From the NCBI GenBank assembly GCA_947498765.1, contig CANMLG010000023.1, positions 62,001-126,000 of the forward strand: DNA of 64,000 nt, read 5' to 3'. Below, piece after piece: positions 44,273-53,116 of this stretch. The DNA is from an uncultured Aquimarina sp. (GTDB taxonomy: Bacteria > Bacteroidota > Bacteroidia > Flavobacteriales > Flavobacteriaceae). The notes beneath the pieces were generated by a model. That model saw nothing but the letters and a program-made list of their open reading frames with translations, searched no databases and was not told the origin of the DNA. Made by a program: the position numbers and the translations under genes. How positions within the stretch are numbered: position 1 is the first letter of the stretch; the number at the start of each line of letters is the position of its first letter.

Positions 44273-45007
44273 CTAATTCCTACCGCGTTCATTCGGATAA
44301 AGTAAATGAACAGGCTCACTTTGGAAAATTTCTTTAGTATTTATATCAATGGCTGTTAATGAACCTTTAAATGCTGCTCCAGTGTCCACATTCCATACGC
44401 AAGCAGCATTAATAGGAACTGTTTTGTTGATACGTGTAACAGGGGTGTGTCCAATATATACTTCTTCAAAAAGGTTTAGGCGTTTGGGGTATAAAAGATC
44501 ATCTTTAGAAAGTTTCGGATCAACTGAAAGTGCTAATTCCCAAAGTGTACGATCCCAATAATAAAGTTCTTCAAAATATTCTTTATGTGGTCCATGTAAA
44601 TTAGTGAACCCTGCATGCAGAAAAAGTTTATTTTCGTTTAATATGATATAATTTTCTAAGCCTTCAAAAAATTCAAATTGAGTTTTTATTTCATTTTCAG
44701 AAAATTTAGAATAACTATCCATAGTGGCTTGTCCGCCATGAATAATCCATTGATCAGTATGTACGCCCGTTTTTAACCATTCATAGCATAAGGCGTCGTG
44801 ATTTCCTTTTATAAATGTGCATTTATGTCTAGTAGATAATTCCATTAAAAAGAAAATAGTTTCGGCACTTTGACTCCATCCGTCTACATAGTCTCCTAAA
44901 AAAATAAGGTGATCTTCTGGCGTAAGCTTTAATTTTAAGAGTAATTGTTCTAGGGCTTTAAGTCCTCCGTGGATATCGCCAATAGCAAAAGTTCGGTGTG
45001 TTAACAT
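44273..45007 (-). CDS. serine/threonine phosphatase-like metallophosphoesterase (PPP family)
   Basis: A 244-residue calcineurin-like phosphoesterase. The metal-binding motifs appear in order: GDIHG (residues 8-12), GDYVDGW, KGNHD, and later HAGF and GHTP, as in bacterial PPP enzymes such as PrpA/PrpB and ApaH. The size agrees with a stand-alone phosphoprotein or diadenosine-polyphosphate phosphatase; the natural substrate cannot be told. It begins 3 bp after the stop codon of the AlbA_2 gene, so the two form an operon. Confidence 0.9.
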   Translation of the reverse strand: MLTHRTFAIGDIHGGLKALEQLLLKLKLTPEDHLIFLGDYVDGWSQSAETIFFLMELSTRHKCTFIKGNHDALCYEWLKTGVHTDQWIIHGGQATMDSYSKFSENEIKTQFEFFEGLENYIILNENKLFLHAGFTNLHGPHKEYFEELYYWDRTLWELALSVDPKLSKDDLLYPKRLNLFEEVYIGHTPVTRINKTVPINAACVWNVDTGAAFKGSLTAIDINTKEIFQSEPVHLLYPNERGRN

Positions 45008-45010
45008 AAA

Positions 45011-46147
45011 TTAATTATAACGTATTTTTCTAATGACACGCATAGTGTCCTTGTAAAGTTTATAAATTTCTGCTGAGTGTTTTTTAAGAATGGGTTTAGC
45101 TCCGTTTAGTTTGTCTAATGCTGAGGTTACACCGTTTAGATAACAAATCAAATAAGTAGTGGGTAGCTCTTTTAGCCAATTTTTTTCTTTGTGAGCTAAA
45201 GTGATATTATTATTTAGTTTAGTAAGTATAGCTTCATTTTTTTTAATCAAAAAGTCTGTGACTGAGGGAGCAAATGTAGGAGGCTCAAATAAAAGTTCGT
45301 AACCCATTTCGTAGGAAACGTTGTCTTTAAATTGAATACGCATTTTTTCAAAGGGATAATATTTATGAGTGCCATCGTAACCTAAGCTAATAAATTCGGT
45401 AATGATAAATTCATTTTCTGTCATTTCAATGCTTACCTCGTCAAATTCAGAATAAAATAGCCGTACTTGTTCGTTAATAAGTTCGATATCTACTCTGGAA
45501 TAATAGGTGTTGTTTTTAACACGTTTTTCTTTACCTGCCCAGCAAACCACAAAATACTCTTTAAAAACCTTGTAATTTGGTTTGTATTTTTTTCGTGTTT
45601 TCATAAAGTCAAAAACTCCATCTAAGGTGTATTCTATATTGTTTTGCGAATGACTTTCAATAGCAGCAACTAATTTAGAATTAAAATCTTTCAATTCAAT
45701 AGTTTCATTTTTGGGCATACTCATACTGCCATCTCTTGAAAAAGCAGCATTTTTAGGGTATTTCCATATATTTTTTTTGAGTTTACATACCTTGGTATTG
45801 GTGGGGTGTATAGTTACTAATCCAACAACTTTATCTGGTGGTAGGTGTGGAAAGGCAATATTTTCATAAGAAACCATGGGTGGGTTTTCCAAATAAGCAT
45901 TAATTAAATTTTGAATTTTGCTATCGTCAAAAAAATCAACCCCTATAATTTGATTATCTTCATCCTTAACTCCAATAACAATAAAAGAATTATTTTTTGG
46001 GTTAGAGTTAGAAAGTGCGCAAACGTGTTTTAAAAATTTAGCTTTTCCTTCTTTTTCTAATAACTGTATACGTAATTTTTTATCATAAAAACTATTTTCA
46101 TTATTGTGGGCTAGTAAATTTTTGATTAAGAGCCTTTTGTTAATCAT
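45011..46147 (-). CDS. Schlafen-type AlbA_2 domain protein
   Basis: A 378-residue protein. The N-terminal ~150 residues fit the AlbA_2 (Schlafen core, divergent AAA_4) domain: an initial helix, NSFIVIGVKDEDNQIIGVDF, then FPHLPPDKVVGLVTIHPT and the PKNAAFSRDGSMSMPKN strand-loop. The C-terminal ~220 residues (YKPNYKVFKEYFVVCWAGKE onwards) are not recognised and end in basic helices. Such domains occur in nucleic-acid-binding or RNase-like proteins and in several phage-defence genes, but also in housekeeping ones. It leads a two-gene operon with a PPP phosphatase and diverges from moxR. Function unknown. Confidence 0.75.
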   Translation of the reverse strand: MINKRLLIKNLLAHNNENSFYDKKLRIQLLEKEGKAKFLKHVCALSNSNPKNNSFIVIGVKDEDNQIIGVDFFDDSKIQNLINAYLENPPMVSYENIAFPHLPPDKVVGLVTIHPTNTKVCKLKKNIWKYPKNAAFSRDGSMSMPKNETIELKDFNSKLVAAIESHSQNNIEYTLDGVFDFMKTRKKYKPNYKVFKEYFVVCWAGKEKRVKNNTYYSRVDIELINEQVRLFYSEFDEVSIEMTENEFIITEFISLGYDGTHKYYPFEKMRIQFKDNVSYEMGYELLFEPPTFAPSVTDFLIKKNEAILTKLNNNITLAHKEKNWLKELPTTYLICYLNGVTSALDKLNGAKPILKKHSAEIYKLYKDTMRVIRKIRYN

Positions 46148-46449
46148 GGGAAAAAGAAATCACTATTATTAAAGAAATTTATTGAAAAAAATGCAACACA
46201 CATTTTATGTATTCGTTTACTATTAGGTGTTTACCTAATAGCAAAATTATATGAGTACTATACTACCAAAAGTATAGGCTTTAAAATAATTTTGAATGTA
46301 GTAAACTGTTGTAAAATAATACAACCTCAATATAGTATAAAATATAAAATTGACCCCTGTTTTAAATCAGTAATGTGTTTGTTGGCATATTTGCTACTTG
46401 CAGGGTTAAAATAGGAATAGTAAATTCACGACATTAAAATTAATCAATA
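46148..46449. other. 302-bp divergent promoter region between AlbA_2 gene and moxR
   Basis: No gene. An 8-bp dyad TATTAGGT-N4-ACCTAATA occupies 46221-46240, roughly 75 bp upstream of the AlbA_2 start. Its AGGT/ACCT arms resemble those of the elements at 18084 and 20718 but with 4-bp spacing. No exact TAnnTTTG precedes moxR; TTGAC at about 46352 and GTGTTTG at 46375 are imperfect matches. Confidence 0.5.
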
Positions 46450-47451
46450 ATGGAACAAACCGCTACAGTTGATATTAGAATGATAAATGAACAGATTGAA
46501 AAAGAATCAGCATTTATCGATTTGCTAACGATAGAGTTAAATAAAGTAATTGTTGGACAAAAGTATATGATTGAGCGTTTGCTAATCGGGCTTTTGGGCG
46601 AAGGGCATATTTTATTAGAAGGGGTACCAGGATTGGCAAAAACTTTGGCAATTAATACACTTTCAAAAGCAGTGCAAGGAAGCTTTAGTAGAGTGCAATT
46701 TACACCAGACTTATTGCCGGCAGATGTAGTAGGTACACTTATTTACAACATGAAGGAAAATGATTTCCTGATTAAAAAAGGACCTATTTTTGCCAATTTT
46801 GTATTGGCCGATGAGATCAACCGTGCTCCTGCCAAAGTGCAGAGTGCTTTGCTTGAAGCCATGCAGGAAAAGCAAGTAACCATTGGTGATGAAACTTTTA
46901 AATTAGATAAGCCATTTTTAGTAATGGCAACTCAAAATCCAGTAGATCAAGAAGGAACTTACCCCTTGCCAGAGGCACAAATGGACCGTTTTATGCTTAA
47001 AGTGGTTATTGATTATCCTAAGTTAGAAGAGGAGCAATTGATCATGCGTGCCAACTTATCGGGTAGTTTTGAAACCGTAAACGCCGTGGTAAGTACAGAA
47101 CAAATTTTGAAAGCACAAAAAGCAGTTCGTACGGTTTACATGGACGAAAAAATTGAAAAATACATTTTGGATATTGTGTTTGCCACACGTTATCCTGAAA
47201 AATATAACCTTCCAGATTTAAAACCATTAATCAATTTTGGATCTTCGCCACGTGGTAGTATTAGTTTAGCAACAGCAGCAAAATGTTATGCATTTATCAA
47301 GCGACGTGGGTATGTGATTCCCGAAGATGTCCGTGCTGTAGTAACCGATGTATTACGTCATCGTATTGGAATTACTTATGAAGCTGAAGCCGAAAATATC
47401 ACCACCGAGGATATTATTAGCCAAATTGTAAATGAAATTGAAGTACCTTAA
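46450..47451 (+). CDS. MoxR-family AAA+ ATPase, first gene of the Bat operon
   Basis: A 333-residue AAA+ ATPase. Walker A is GVPGLAKT (residues ~60-67), Walker B is VLADEINRAP, and the sensor/second-region motif is ATQNPVDQEGTYPLPEAQMDRF; the C-terminal lid has GSSPRGSISLATAAK. MoxR ATPases act as chaperones for maturation of VWA-domain partners, here the DUF58, BatA and BatB products encoded downstream. The gene order is the conserved Bacteroidota aerotolerance (Bat) locus. It is separated by 80 bp of repetitive sequence from the DUF58 gene. Confidence 0.95.
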   Translation: MEQTATVDIRMINEQIEKESAFIDLLTIELNKVIVGQKYMIERLLIGLLGEGHILLEGVPGLAKTLAINTLSKAVQGSFSRVQFTPDLLPADVVGTLIYNMKENDFLIKKGPIFANFVLADEINRAPAKVQSALLEAMQEKQVTIGDETFKLDKPFLVMATQNPVDQEGTYPLPEAQMDRFMLKVVIDYPKLEEEQLIMRANLSGSFETVNAVVSTEQILKAQKAVRTVYMDEKIEKYILDIVFATRYPEKYNLPDLKPLINFGSSPRGSISLATAAKCYAFIKRRGYVIPEDVRAVVTDVLRHRIGITYEAEAENITTEDIISQIVNEIEVP

Positions 47452-47454
47452 AAA

Positions 47455-47531
47455 TAGTTGTCAGTTGTCAGTTGTCCGTTGGTAGTAAAATACAACCTCA
47501 CAACTCACAACTTTTAACTCACAACTAAAAG
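47455..47531. repeat. short-unit repeats in the moxR-DUF58 gap
   Basis: GTTGTCA-type heptamer repeats (47457-47482) followed by CACAACT-type repeats on the opposite sense (47492-47526), so the two halves can pair as a long imperfect hairpin. This fills the whole gap. A similar degenerate run (ACAGTTGATAACAGACAACG) occurs near 53080-53100 before batD. Confidence 0.7.
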
Positions 47532-48398
47532 ATGGACACAAAAGAATTATTAAAAAAAGTTCGAAAAATTGAGATCAAAACACGCCGTGTAAGTGATCAT
47601 GTTTTTGGAGGGGAATACCATTCTACCTTCAAAGGTCGTGGTATGACATTTAGCGAAGTACGCCAATATCAATTTGGCGACGATGTTCGTGCCATTGATT
47701 GGAATGTTACAGCACGTTATAACGAACCTTATATAAAAGTTTTTGAAGAAGAACGCGAGCTCACCTTAATGCTTATGGTGGATGTTTCTGGATCTCAGTT
47801 GTTTGGAACCGAAAACCAGTTCAAAAAAGAAACCTTAACTGAAATTGCAGCTACATTAGCTTTTTCGGCAACACAGAATAATGATAAGGTAGGTTTGATT
47901 TTGTTTACAGACGATATCGAGTTGTTTATTCCTCCCAAAAAAGGGCGATCACATGTGTTACGAATTATTAGGGAATTGATCGAATTTAAACCTCAGAGTA
48001 ATAAAACCGATGTTTCGCAGGCATTAAAATACCTGAGTAATGTGCAAAAAAAGAAAGCCATTGTATTTGTGCTATCCGATTTTATTGCTGATGATTACCT
48101 ACAAACTTTAAAAATAGTTTCGGGTAGGCATGATGTAACAGGTATTCGAGTATTTGACAAATCAGAGATAGAAATTCCTAATTTAGGTATAGTTCAAATG
48201 CATGATCAGGAAACAGGTCAAATACAATTAGTCAATACATCATCAAGGACTATGCGTAAAAACTATGCTAAATACTATGCCGATAAGGTAGCCTATTTTG
48301 AACAAGGTTTTAGTAAAAGTGGATCAGGAGCAGTAAGCTGTGGTACAAACGAAAATTACGTTAAAAAGCTGTTAGGCTATTTTAAACGAAGAAATTAA
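47532..48398 (+). CDS. DUF58 domain protein of the Bat operon
   Basis: A 288-residue DUF58 protein, a VWA-like fold. The conserved N-terminal part has FGGEYHSTFKGRGMTFSEVR, DDVRAIDWNVTARYNEPYIK and FEEERELTLMLMVDVSGS, where DVSGS is a MIDAS-type metal site (about residues 83-87). Cytoplasmic, no membrane segment. DUF58 proteins are standard partners of MoxR ATPases. The next gene starts 2 bp after the stop, indicating tight coupling. Confidence 0.93.
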   Translation: MDTKELLKKVRKIEIKTRRVSDHVFGGEYHSTFKGRGMTFSEVRQYQFGDDVRAIDWNVTARYNEPYIKVFEEERELTLMLMVDVSGSQLFGTENQFKKETLTEIAATLAFSATQNNDKVGLILFTDDIELFIPPKKGRSHVLRIIRELIEFKPQSNKTDVSQALKYLSNVQKKKAIVFVLSDFIADDYLQTLKIVSGRHDVTGIRVFDKSEIEIPNLGIVQMHDQETGQIQLVNTSSRTMRKNYAKYYADKVAYFEQGFSKSGSGAVSCGTNENYVKKLLGYFKRRN

Positions 48399-48400
48399 AG

Positions 48401-50053
48401 ATGCAATATAACTTCAGAACATATCATAAAGAGAAAATAGTAGTAAAGGTATTATGCTGTATATTGTTTTTTGGTTTTTCAATACTGAATGCTCAAAATC
48501 AATTTCAGGTACGTAATGCTATTGATTCTACGTCCATAAAAATAGGGTCGATAGTTAATTATGCCATTCAAGTAGAGGGAAATAAAGGAAAAAATATAGT
48601 GTTTCCCGAAGGTGATAGTTTTAATCCATTAGAGGTATTAGAGTCTTTTAAGATCGACACCTTGGACGAAGGTGGAAAATATCGTTTATTAAAACAATAT
48701 GCCTTAACACAATTTGATTCGGGGCACTATTATATTCCAAGGCAAAAAGTAATTATAGGTGATAAAACATTTTATACAGATTCGCTTGCGCTAGAAGTAA
48801 GAGATGTAGTAGTAGATACCTCCAAAACTAAGTTGTATGATGTGAAAGGAATTATGTCTGTGGAGGATCATTCAGAAGCAAATTGGATAAGAATTCTTTA
48901 TTGGGTTTTGGGAGCGTTGTTTTTAATTGGTTTAGCCATTTTTGTAATTTCTAAAGTGAGTAATGCCAATAAAGATGGTGAAGAATTACTACCGGCATTT
49001 GACCGAGCTATTTTGGGTCTACAGCGTATTGATAGTGAAGAATTATTACTTCAAAATAATTATAAAGAATACTATTCGAAACTTACTGACTTGGCTAAAG
49101 GTTATTTAGATGAAGAATTAACCCATAATGCCTTAGAAAGTACAACGGATGAGTTAATGATTTCGTTAAAAGAAAAAGTAAAATCGGAAGAGGTTTTTAT
49201 TGAAAAGGAAAAATTAGAAGAATTTAACGAAATACTTAAAAATGCCGATTTTGCAAAATTCGCAGCCATCAATCCTTCTGAAGAAGTGGCAAAGAGCGAT
49301 AAAGGTAAAGTTGAAGAATTTATTCAGTTAGTTCACCAAGGCAAACCAGACTTATCTGAAGAAGAGCGTATGCAAAACGAAGCATATCGTTTAGAGCAAG
49401 AAAAAAAGAAAAAACAAGCCAAGGTAAACAGTATGGTTGCAGCAAGTTTAGTAATACTAGCTTGGGTAGCATTATTATTTTTTGGAATGAACGGGTTTTC
49501 GAAAATTAAAAGCATGGTTTTTAAAGAATCGGGCTATGCTTTGCTTAAAAAAGAATGGATTACTAGTAGCTATGGAGTACCAGGAGTATCGGTAAGTACT
49601 CCCGAAATTTTAACTCGAAATCCTGTTAAAATTGAAGGACAACAGCAACAAGTGTTGAGTGGAAATCAAGTGTATCTTTTTGGTGAGTTAAAAAGTAAAT
49701 TTAATATTATAGTAAACACGCTATCCTTCCGTCAGGATATTGGTTATACCGTAGAGCAAGGAGTAGAAAGTGTATTCAAACAAATTGAACAGCAAGGCGG
49801 AACTAATATTTTAGTTAAGGACGAAGATTTTGAAACGCTGAGCGGCACCAAAGGGAAAAAAGTATTTGGAAGTTTTGATTATCCAATTCCCGAAACAGAA
49901 AAAATAATCAATTTTGAATACAGCATTTTGATCTTTGCAGAAAGTCAAGGAGCACAGCAAGTCTTTGTTTTTTATGAAAAAGATGATAAAGATTCGAAAA
50001 AGGTAATGGAGCGTATTATAAATTCAGTTGAAATAAATAAAAGCGATAACTAA
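48401..50053 (+). CDS. Bat-operon two-TM membrane protein
   Basis: A 550-residue protein at the position where Bacteroidota Bat operons encode an uncharacterised, DUF4381-like membrane protein. A signal peptide (VLCCILFFGFSILNAQ) is followed by a periplasmic beta-sandwich (about residues 35-155), a first TM helix near 165-185, a cytoplasmic helical region (about 186-340), a second TM near 346-363 and a C-terminal periplasmic beta domain of about 180 residues. The C-terminal domain is extra compared with the short DUF4381 form; I do not recognise it. The last A of the stop codon is shared with the batA start, a 1-bp overlap. Confidence 0.72.
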   Translation: MQYNFRTYHKEKIVVKVLCCILFFGFSILNAQNQFQVRNAIDSTSIKIGSIVNYAIQVEGNKGKNIVFPEGDSFNPLEVLESFKIDTLDEGGKYRLLKQYALTQFDSGHYYIPRQKVIIGDKTFYTDSLALEVRDVVVDTSKTKLYDVKGIMSVEDHSEANWIRILYWVLGALFLIGLAIFVISKVSNANKDGEELLPAFDRAILGLQRIDSEELLLQNNYKEYYSKLTDLAKGYLDEELTHNALESTTDELMISLKEKVKSEEVFIEKEKLEEFNEILKNADFAKFAAINPSEEVAKSDKGKVEEFIQLVHQGKPDLSEEERMQNEAYRLEQEKKKKQAKVNSMVAASLVILAWVALLFFGMNGFSKIKSMVFKESGYALLKKEWITSSYGVPGVSVSTPEILTRNPVKIEGQQQQVLSGNQVYLFGELKSKFNIIVNTLSFRQDIGYTVEQGVESVFKQIEQQGGTNILVKDEDFETLSGTKGKKVFGSFDYPIPETEKIINFEYSILIFAESQGAQQVFVFYEKDDKDSKKVMERIINSVEINKSDN

Positions 50054-51057
50054 TGTTTTCAAAATATACATTTGAAAGTCCTGCATTTTTTTGGTTGTTG
50101 CTATGTATTCCAGCAGCCATTGCATGGTACTTGTGGAGGAAAAATAATCAGCAGGCGTCATTAAAAATAGGAACAACCGAGGGGTTTAAAGTAACTTCGG
50201 ATATATTATCTCGTTTAAAACCTTTGTTATTTGGTCTGCAAATGTTAGCATTAGCATCGTTAATTGTGGCATTAGCGCGACCACAAAATGTAGATGTTAC
50301 CACACAGACTAAAACAACAAAAGGAATTGATATTGCTATGGCAATTGATATTTCGGGGAGTATGTTAGCAAAAGATTTAAAACCAAACAGGCTCGAAGCC
50401 TTAAAAAGAGTTGCTGCCAATTTTATAAAAGGCCGACAAAGTGATCGTATAGGTTTGGTGGTATATGCCGGAGAAAGTTTTACCAAAACACCAGTGACCA
50501 GTGATAAAACTATCGTGTTAAGTGCGCTAAACTCTTTAAAATTTACACAACAGCTGGAAGGTGGAACAGCTATTGGAATGGGACTAGCCACGGCAGTAAA
50601 TCGTTTAAAGGATAGTAAAGCAAAAAGTAAAGTCATTATTTTGTTAACAGATGGAACAAATAATGCAGGTTTTATAGATCCTTCTATAGCTGCCGAATTA
50701 GCCTTAGAATATGGCATAAAAGTATATACCATAGGTGTGGGTACCAATGGTACGGCATTATCACCAGTTGCTATTCGAAGTGATGGGTCGTTTCAATATG
50801 GAAATGTACAGGTTGAAATTGATGAAAAATTATTAAAGCAAATTGCTAAAACAACCAATGGAAAGTATTTTAGAGCTACAAATAATAAAAAATTAAAACA
50901 GATTTATGCCGAGATTGATAAGCTTGAAAAAACCGATGTAGAAGAAATCAAGTTTACAAAATACGAAGAAAAATATCGGTTTTTTGCACTATTTGCCTTT
51001 GGCCTTTCGGCATTGGTGTTTTTATTAAAACAAACACTATTCAAAAGTTTTATATAA
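50053..51057 (+). CDS. batA: BatA, von Willebrand factor A domain membrane protein
   Basis: A 334-residue inner-membrane protein: TM helix near residues 10-27, a second near 58-76, a VWA domain (about 90-290) with an intact MIDAS motif DISGS and the TDGTNN loop, then a C-terminal TM (about 310-330). The VWA domain is thought to face the periplasm and to form complexes with other Bat proteins. Start overlaps the upstream stop by one base; batB begins 3 bp after the stop. BatA/BatB duplication is typical of this locus. Confidence 0.93.
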   Translation: MFSKYTFESPAFFWLLLCIPAAIAWYLWRKNNQQASLKIGTTEGFKVTSDILSRLKPLLFGLQMLALASLIVALARPQNVDVTTQTKTTKGIDIAMAIDISGSMLAKDLKPNRLEALKRVAANFIKGRQSDRIGLVVYAGESFTKTPVTSDKTIVLSALNSLKFTQQLEGGTAIGMGLATAVNRLKDSKAKSKVIILLTDGTNNAGFIDPSIAAELALEYGIKVYTIGVGTNGTALSPVAIRSDGSFQYGNVQVEIDEKLLKQIAKTTNGKYFRATNNKKLKQIYAEIDKLEKTDVEEIKFTKYEEKYRFFALFAFGLSALVFLLKQTLFKSFI

Positions 51058-51060
51058 ACT

Positions 51061-52110
51061 ATGGGAATTTATTTTTTAGAACATAAAATATACTTTTGGT
51101 TATTGGTAATTATACCAGTACTGGTAGTAATTGCTATATTAAATTTTTGGTGGCGTAAGCGAACTCAAAAAAAGTTTGCTAATACAGGCTTATTGGATCG
51201 TTTAGCGCCAAATCGATCCGTTTTTAAGCCTATTTTAAAGCTGATTTTTATCAGTTTGGCTTTGGCGTGTTTAGCTATAGCTTTGGTCAATCCCAAAATG
51301 GGAAATAAAATGGAAACGGTAAAGCGAGAGGGAGTGGATTTGGTATTTGCGCTCGATGTTTCAAAAAGTATGTTAGCCGAAGATATTGCACCAAATCGTT
51401 TAGCAAAATCACAGCGTTTGGTATCGCAAATTATTGATAATTTAGTAGGTGATCGTATTGGTATTATTGCTTACGCAGGAAGTGCCTTTCCGCAATTGCC
51501 AATTACTACAGATTATGCTTCTGGTAAAACTTTTTTACAAGCATTAAATACAGATATGGTTTCTTCGCAAGGAACGGCTATAACCGATGCGATTGATTTA
51601 GCAAAAACCTATTATAATGATGCCGAACAAACCAATCGGGTTTTGGTATTAATTAGTGATGGTGAAGATCATGATAGTGGTGATGTAGGCGATGTGGCTG
51701 AAGAAGCCGCAAAAGAGGGAATAAAAATTATTACTATTGGTGTGGGAACACCAAAAGGAGGACCCATTCCTTTAAAACGAAATGGAATTGTACAGAGTTA
51801 TAAAAAGGATAAAAGTGGCGAAACGGTTATTACTCGTTTAAATCCCGAAACCTTGAAGGATATTGCCTCTGAAGCTAATGGAGAATATATCGATGGTACA
51901 AATACGCAACAAGCCGTAAATAAAATTATAAGCTTGTTACAAAATATGGATAAAAAAGAGTTCGAAGCCAAACAATATGCAGATTTTAAAGATCAATTTC
52001 AGTGGTTTTTAGGGGCAGCTTTACTCTTTTTATTGCTCGATATTTTTGTGCTGGACCGCAGAACACTGTGGGTTAAAAAATTGGATTTATTTAAAGAAAA
52101 GAAGGGCTAA
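51061..52110 (+). CDS. batB: BatB, von Willebrand factor A domain membrane protein
   Basis: A 349-residue paralogue of BatA with the same plan: two N-terminal TM helices (about 10-27 and 58-76), VWA domain with MIDAS DVSKS and SDGEDHD, and a C-terminal TM (about 312-330). MIDAS has Lys at the fourth position where BatA has Gly, but the coordinating Asp/Ser/Ser are kept. The last base of its stop is the first base of the batC start (1-bp overlap). Confidence 0.93.
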   Translation: MGIYFLEHKIYFWLLVIIPVLVVIAILNFWWRKRTQKKFANTGLLDRLAPNRSVFKPILKLIFISLALACLAIALVNPKMGNKMETVKREGVDLVFALDVSKSMLAEDIAPNRLAKSQRLVSQIIDNLVGDRIGIIAYAGSAFPQLPITTDYASGKTFLQALNTDMVSSQGTAITDAIDLAKTYYNDAEQTNRVLVLISDGEDHDSGDVGDVAEEAAKEGIKIITIGVGTPKGGPIPLKRNGIVQSYKKDKSGETVITRLNPETLKDIASEANGEYIDGTNTQQAVNKIISLLQNMDKKEFEAKQYADFKDQFQWFLGAALLFLLLDIFVLDRRTLWVKKLDLFKEKKG

Positions 52111-53003
52111 TGAAAACTCTAATTAACTATTTATTTGCCGCATTATTTTTTTGCAATGCCTTAGTTGGCTTTGCGCAGAAAAAAAAGCAGTTACCTAAAC
52201 ACGAAAAAGAAGCGCTTCAGTTTGTTTTTGATGGTAATGATAAGTTATTAAAGGGAAATGTGCTTGAAGGTGAAAAATCATACCGAAAAGCCATAGCAAA
52301 AGATCCAAATAATGGAAAGGCAAAATATAATTTAGGCTATTCGTATTATAAAACAAAGAGCTTTCAAGAGGCAGTACAACGTAACAAACAAGCTGCAGAG
52401 TTGGCTAAAAATAAAGCTGAAAAGCATATAGCTTATCATAATTTAGGGAATTCTTATTTACAAATGCAAAAGCCCGATGAGGCTATTGAAGCTTATAAAA
52501 ATGCATTGCGTAATAATCCCATGGATGATGAAACAAGGTATAATTTAGCGGTAGCTAAACAAGCTAAAAAACAGCAGGACCAACAAAATAAAGATCAGAA
52601 TAAGGATCAAAAGAATAGTAAGGATAATAAGGACGGTAAGGATAAACAGGATAAGAAAGATCAAGACAAAAAAGACGACAATAAAGATAATAAGGATAAC
52701 AAAGACGAAAAAAATAAAGACAAAGGCGATAAAGAGGAGGATAAAAAAGATAAGGAAGAAGAGGGTGATGATGCCGATAAGGATAAAGAAGATAACGCCA
52801 AGGATGAGAAAGATAAGAATGGTGATAAAGGAGATGAAAAAGATGATAAAGGAAAACAACCTAAGCCAGCTAAAGGGAAGTTGTCTCCAGAGCAAGTAAA
52901 AAGCTTATTGGAAGCTATGGAAAACCAAGAAAAGAAAGTGCAAGATAAAATGAATGCACAAAAAGTACGTGGCCCTAAAATAAAATCAGATAAAGACTGG
53001 TAG
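52110..53003 (+). CDS. batC: BatC, TPR protein with acidic/basic low-complexity tail
   Basis: A 297-residue exported protein: signal peptide (LINYLFAALFFCNALVGFAQ), three TPR motifs (about residues 40-155; NGKAKYNLGYSYYKTKSFQE, AYHNLGNSYLQMQKPDEAIE), then a ~95-residue Lys/Asp/Asn/Glu tract (about 155-250) and a short C-terminal helix (LSPEQVKSLLEAMENQEKKV). BatC is a periplasmic scaffold of the Bat complex. The polyampholyte tract is of variable length in the family. A 113-bp gap with its own promoter element separates it from batD. Confidence 0.9.
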   Translation: MKTLINYLFAALFFCNALVGFAQKKKQLPKHEKEALQFVFDGNDKLLKGNVLEGEKSYRKAIAKDPNNGKAKYNLGYSYYKTKSFQEAVQRNKQAAELAKNKAEKHIAYHNLGNSYLQMQKPDEAIEAYKNALRNNPMDDETRYNLAVAKQAKKQQDQQNKDQNKDQKNSKDNKDGKDKQDKKDQDKKDDNKDNKDNKDEKNKDKGDKEEDKKDKEEEGDDADKDKEDNAKDEKDKNGDKGDEKDDKGKQPKPAKGKLSPEQVKSLLEAMENQEKKVQDKMNAQKVRGPKIKSDKDW

Positions 53004-53063
53004 GTTTGTTAGTATTGGCGGTACTGTTTTAAGTATAGAGTAGTTAGTTTTGATGTGATATAC

Positions 53064-53071
53064 TATTTTTG
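53064..53071 (+). promoter_or_regulatory. possible internal promoter -7 element before batD
   Basis: TATTTTTG matches TAnnTTTG, 46 bp before the batD start, in the only other sizeable gap of the operon. The nearest upstream TTTG is too close (11 bp). Confidence 0.35.
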
Positions 53072-53116
53072 CTAAAATAGACAGTTGATAACAGACAACG
53101 AACAATAAAAAAGAAA

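Noticed and set aside
47246..47258. GCCACGTGGT in moxR as a parS relative
   Set aside because: Lacks the GTT/AAC outer arms; codes for conserved SPRGS residues of MoxR.
50148..50747. 199-residue reverse-strand ORF inside batA
   Set aside because: Shadow of a well-supported VWA gene; no start context or recognisable domain.
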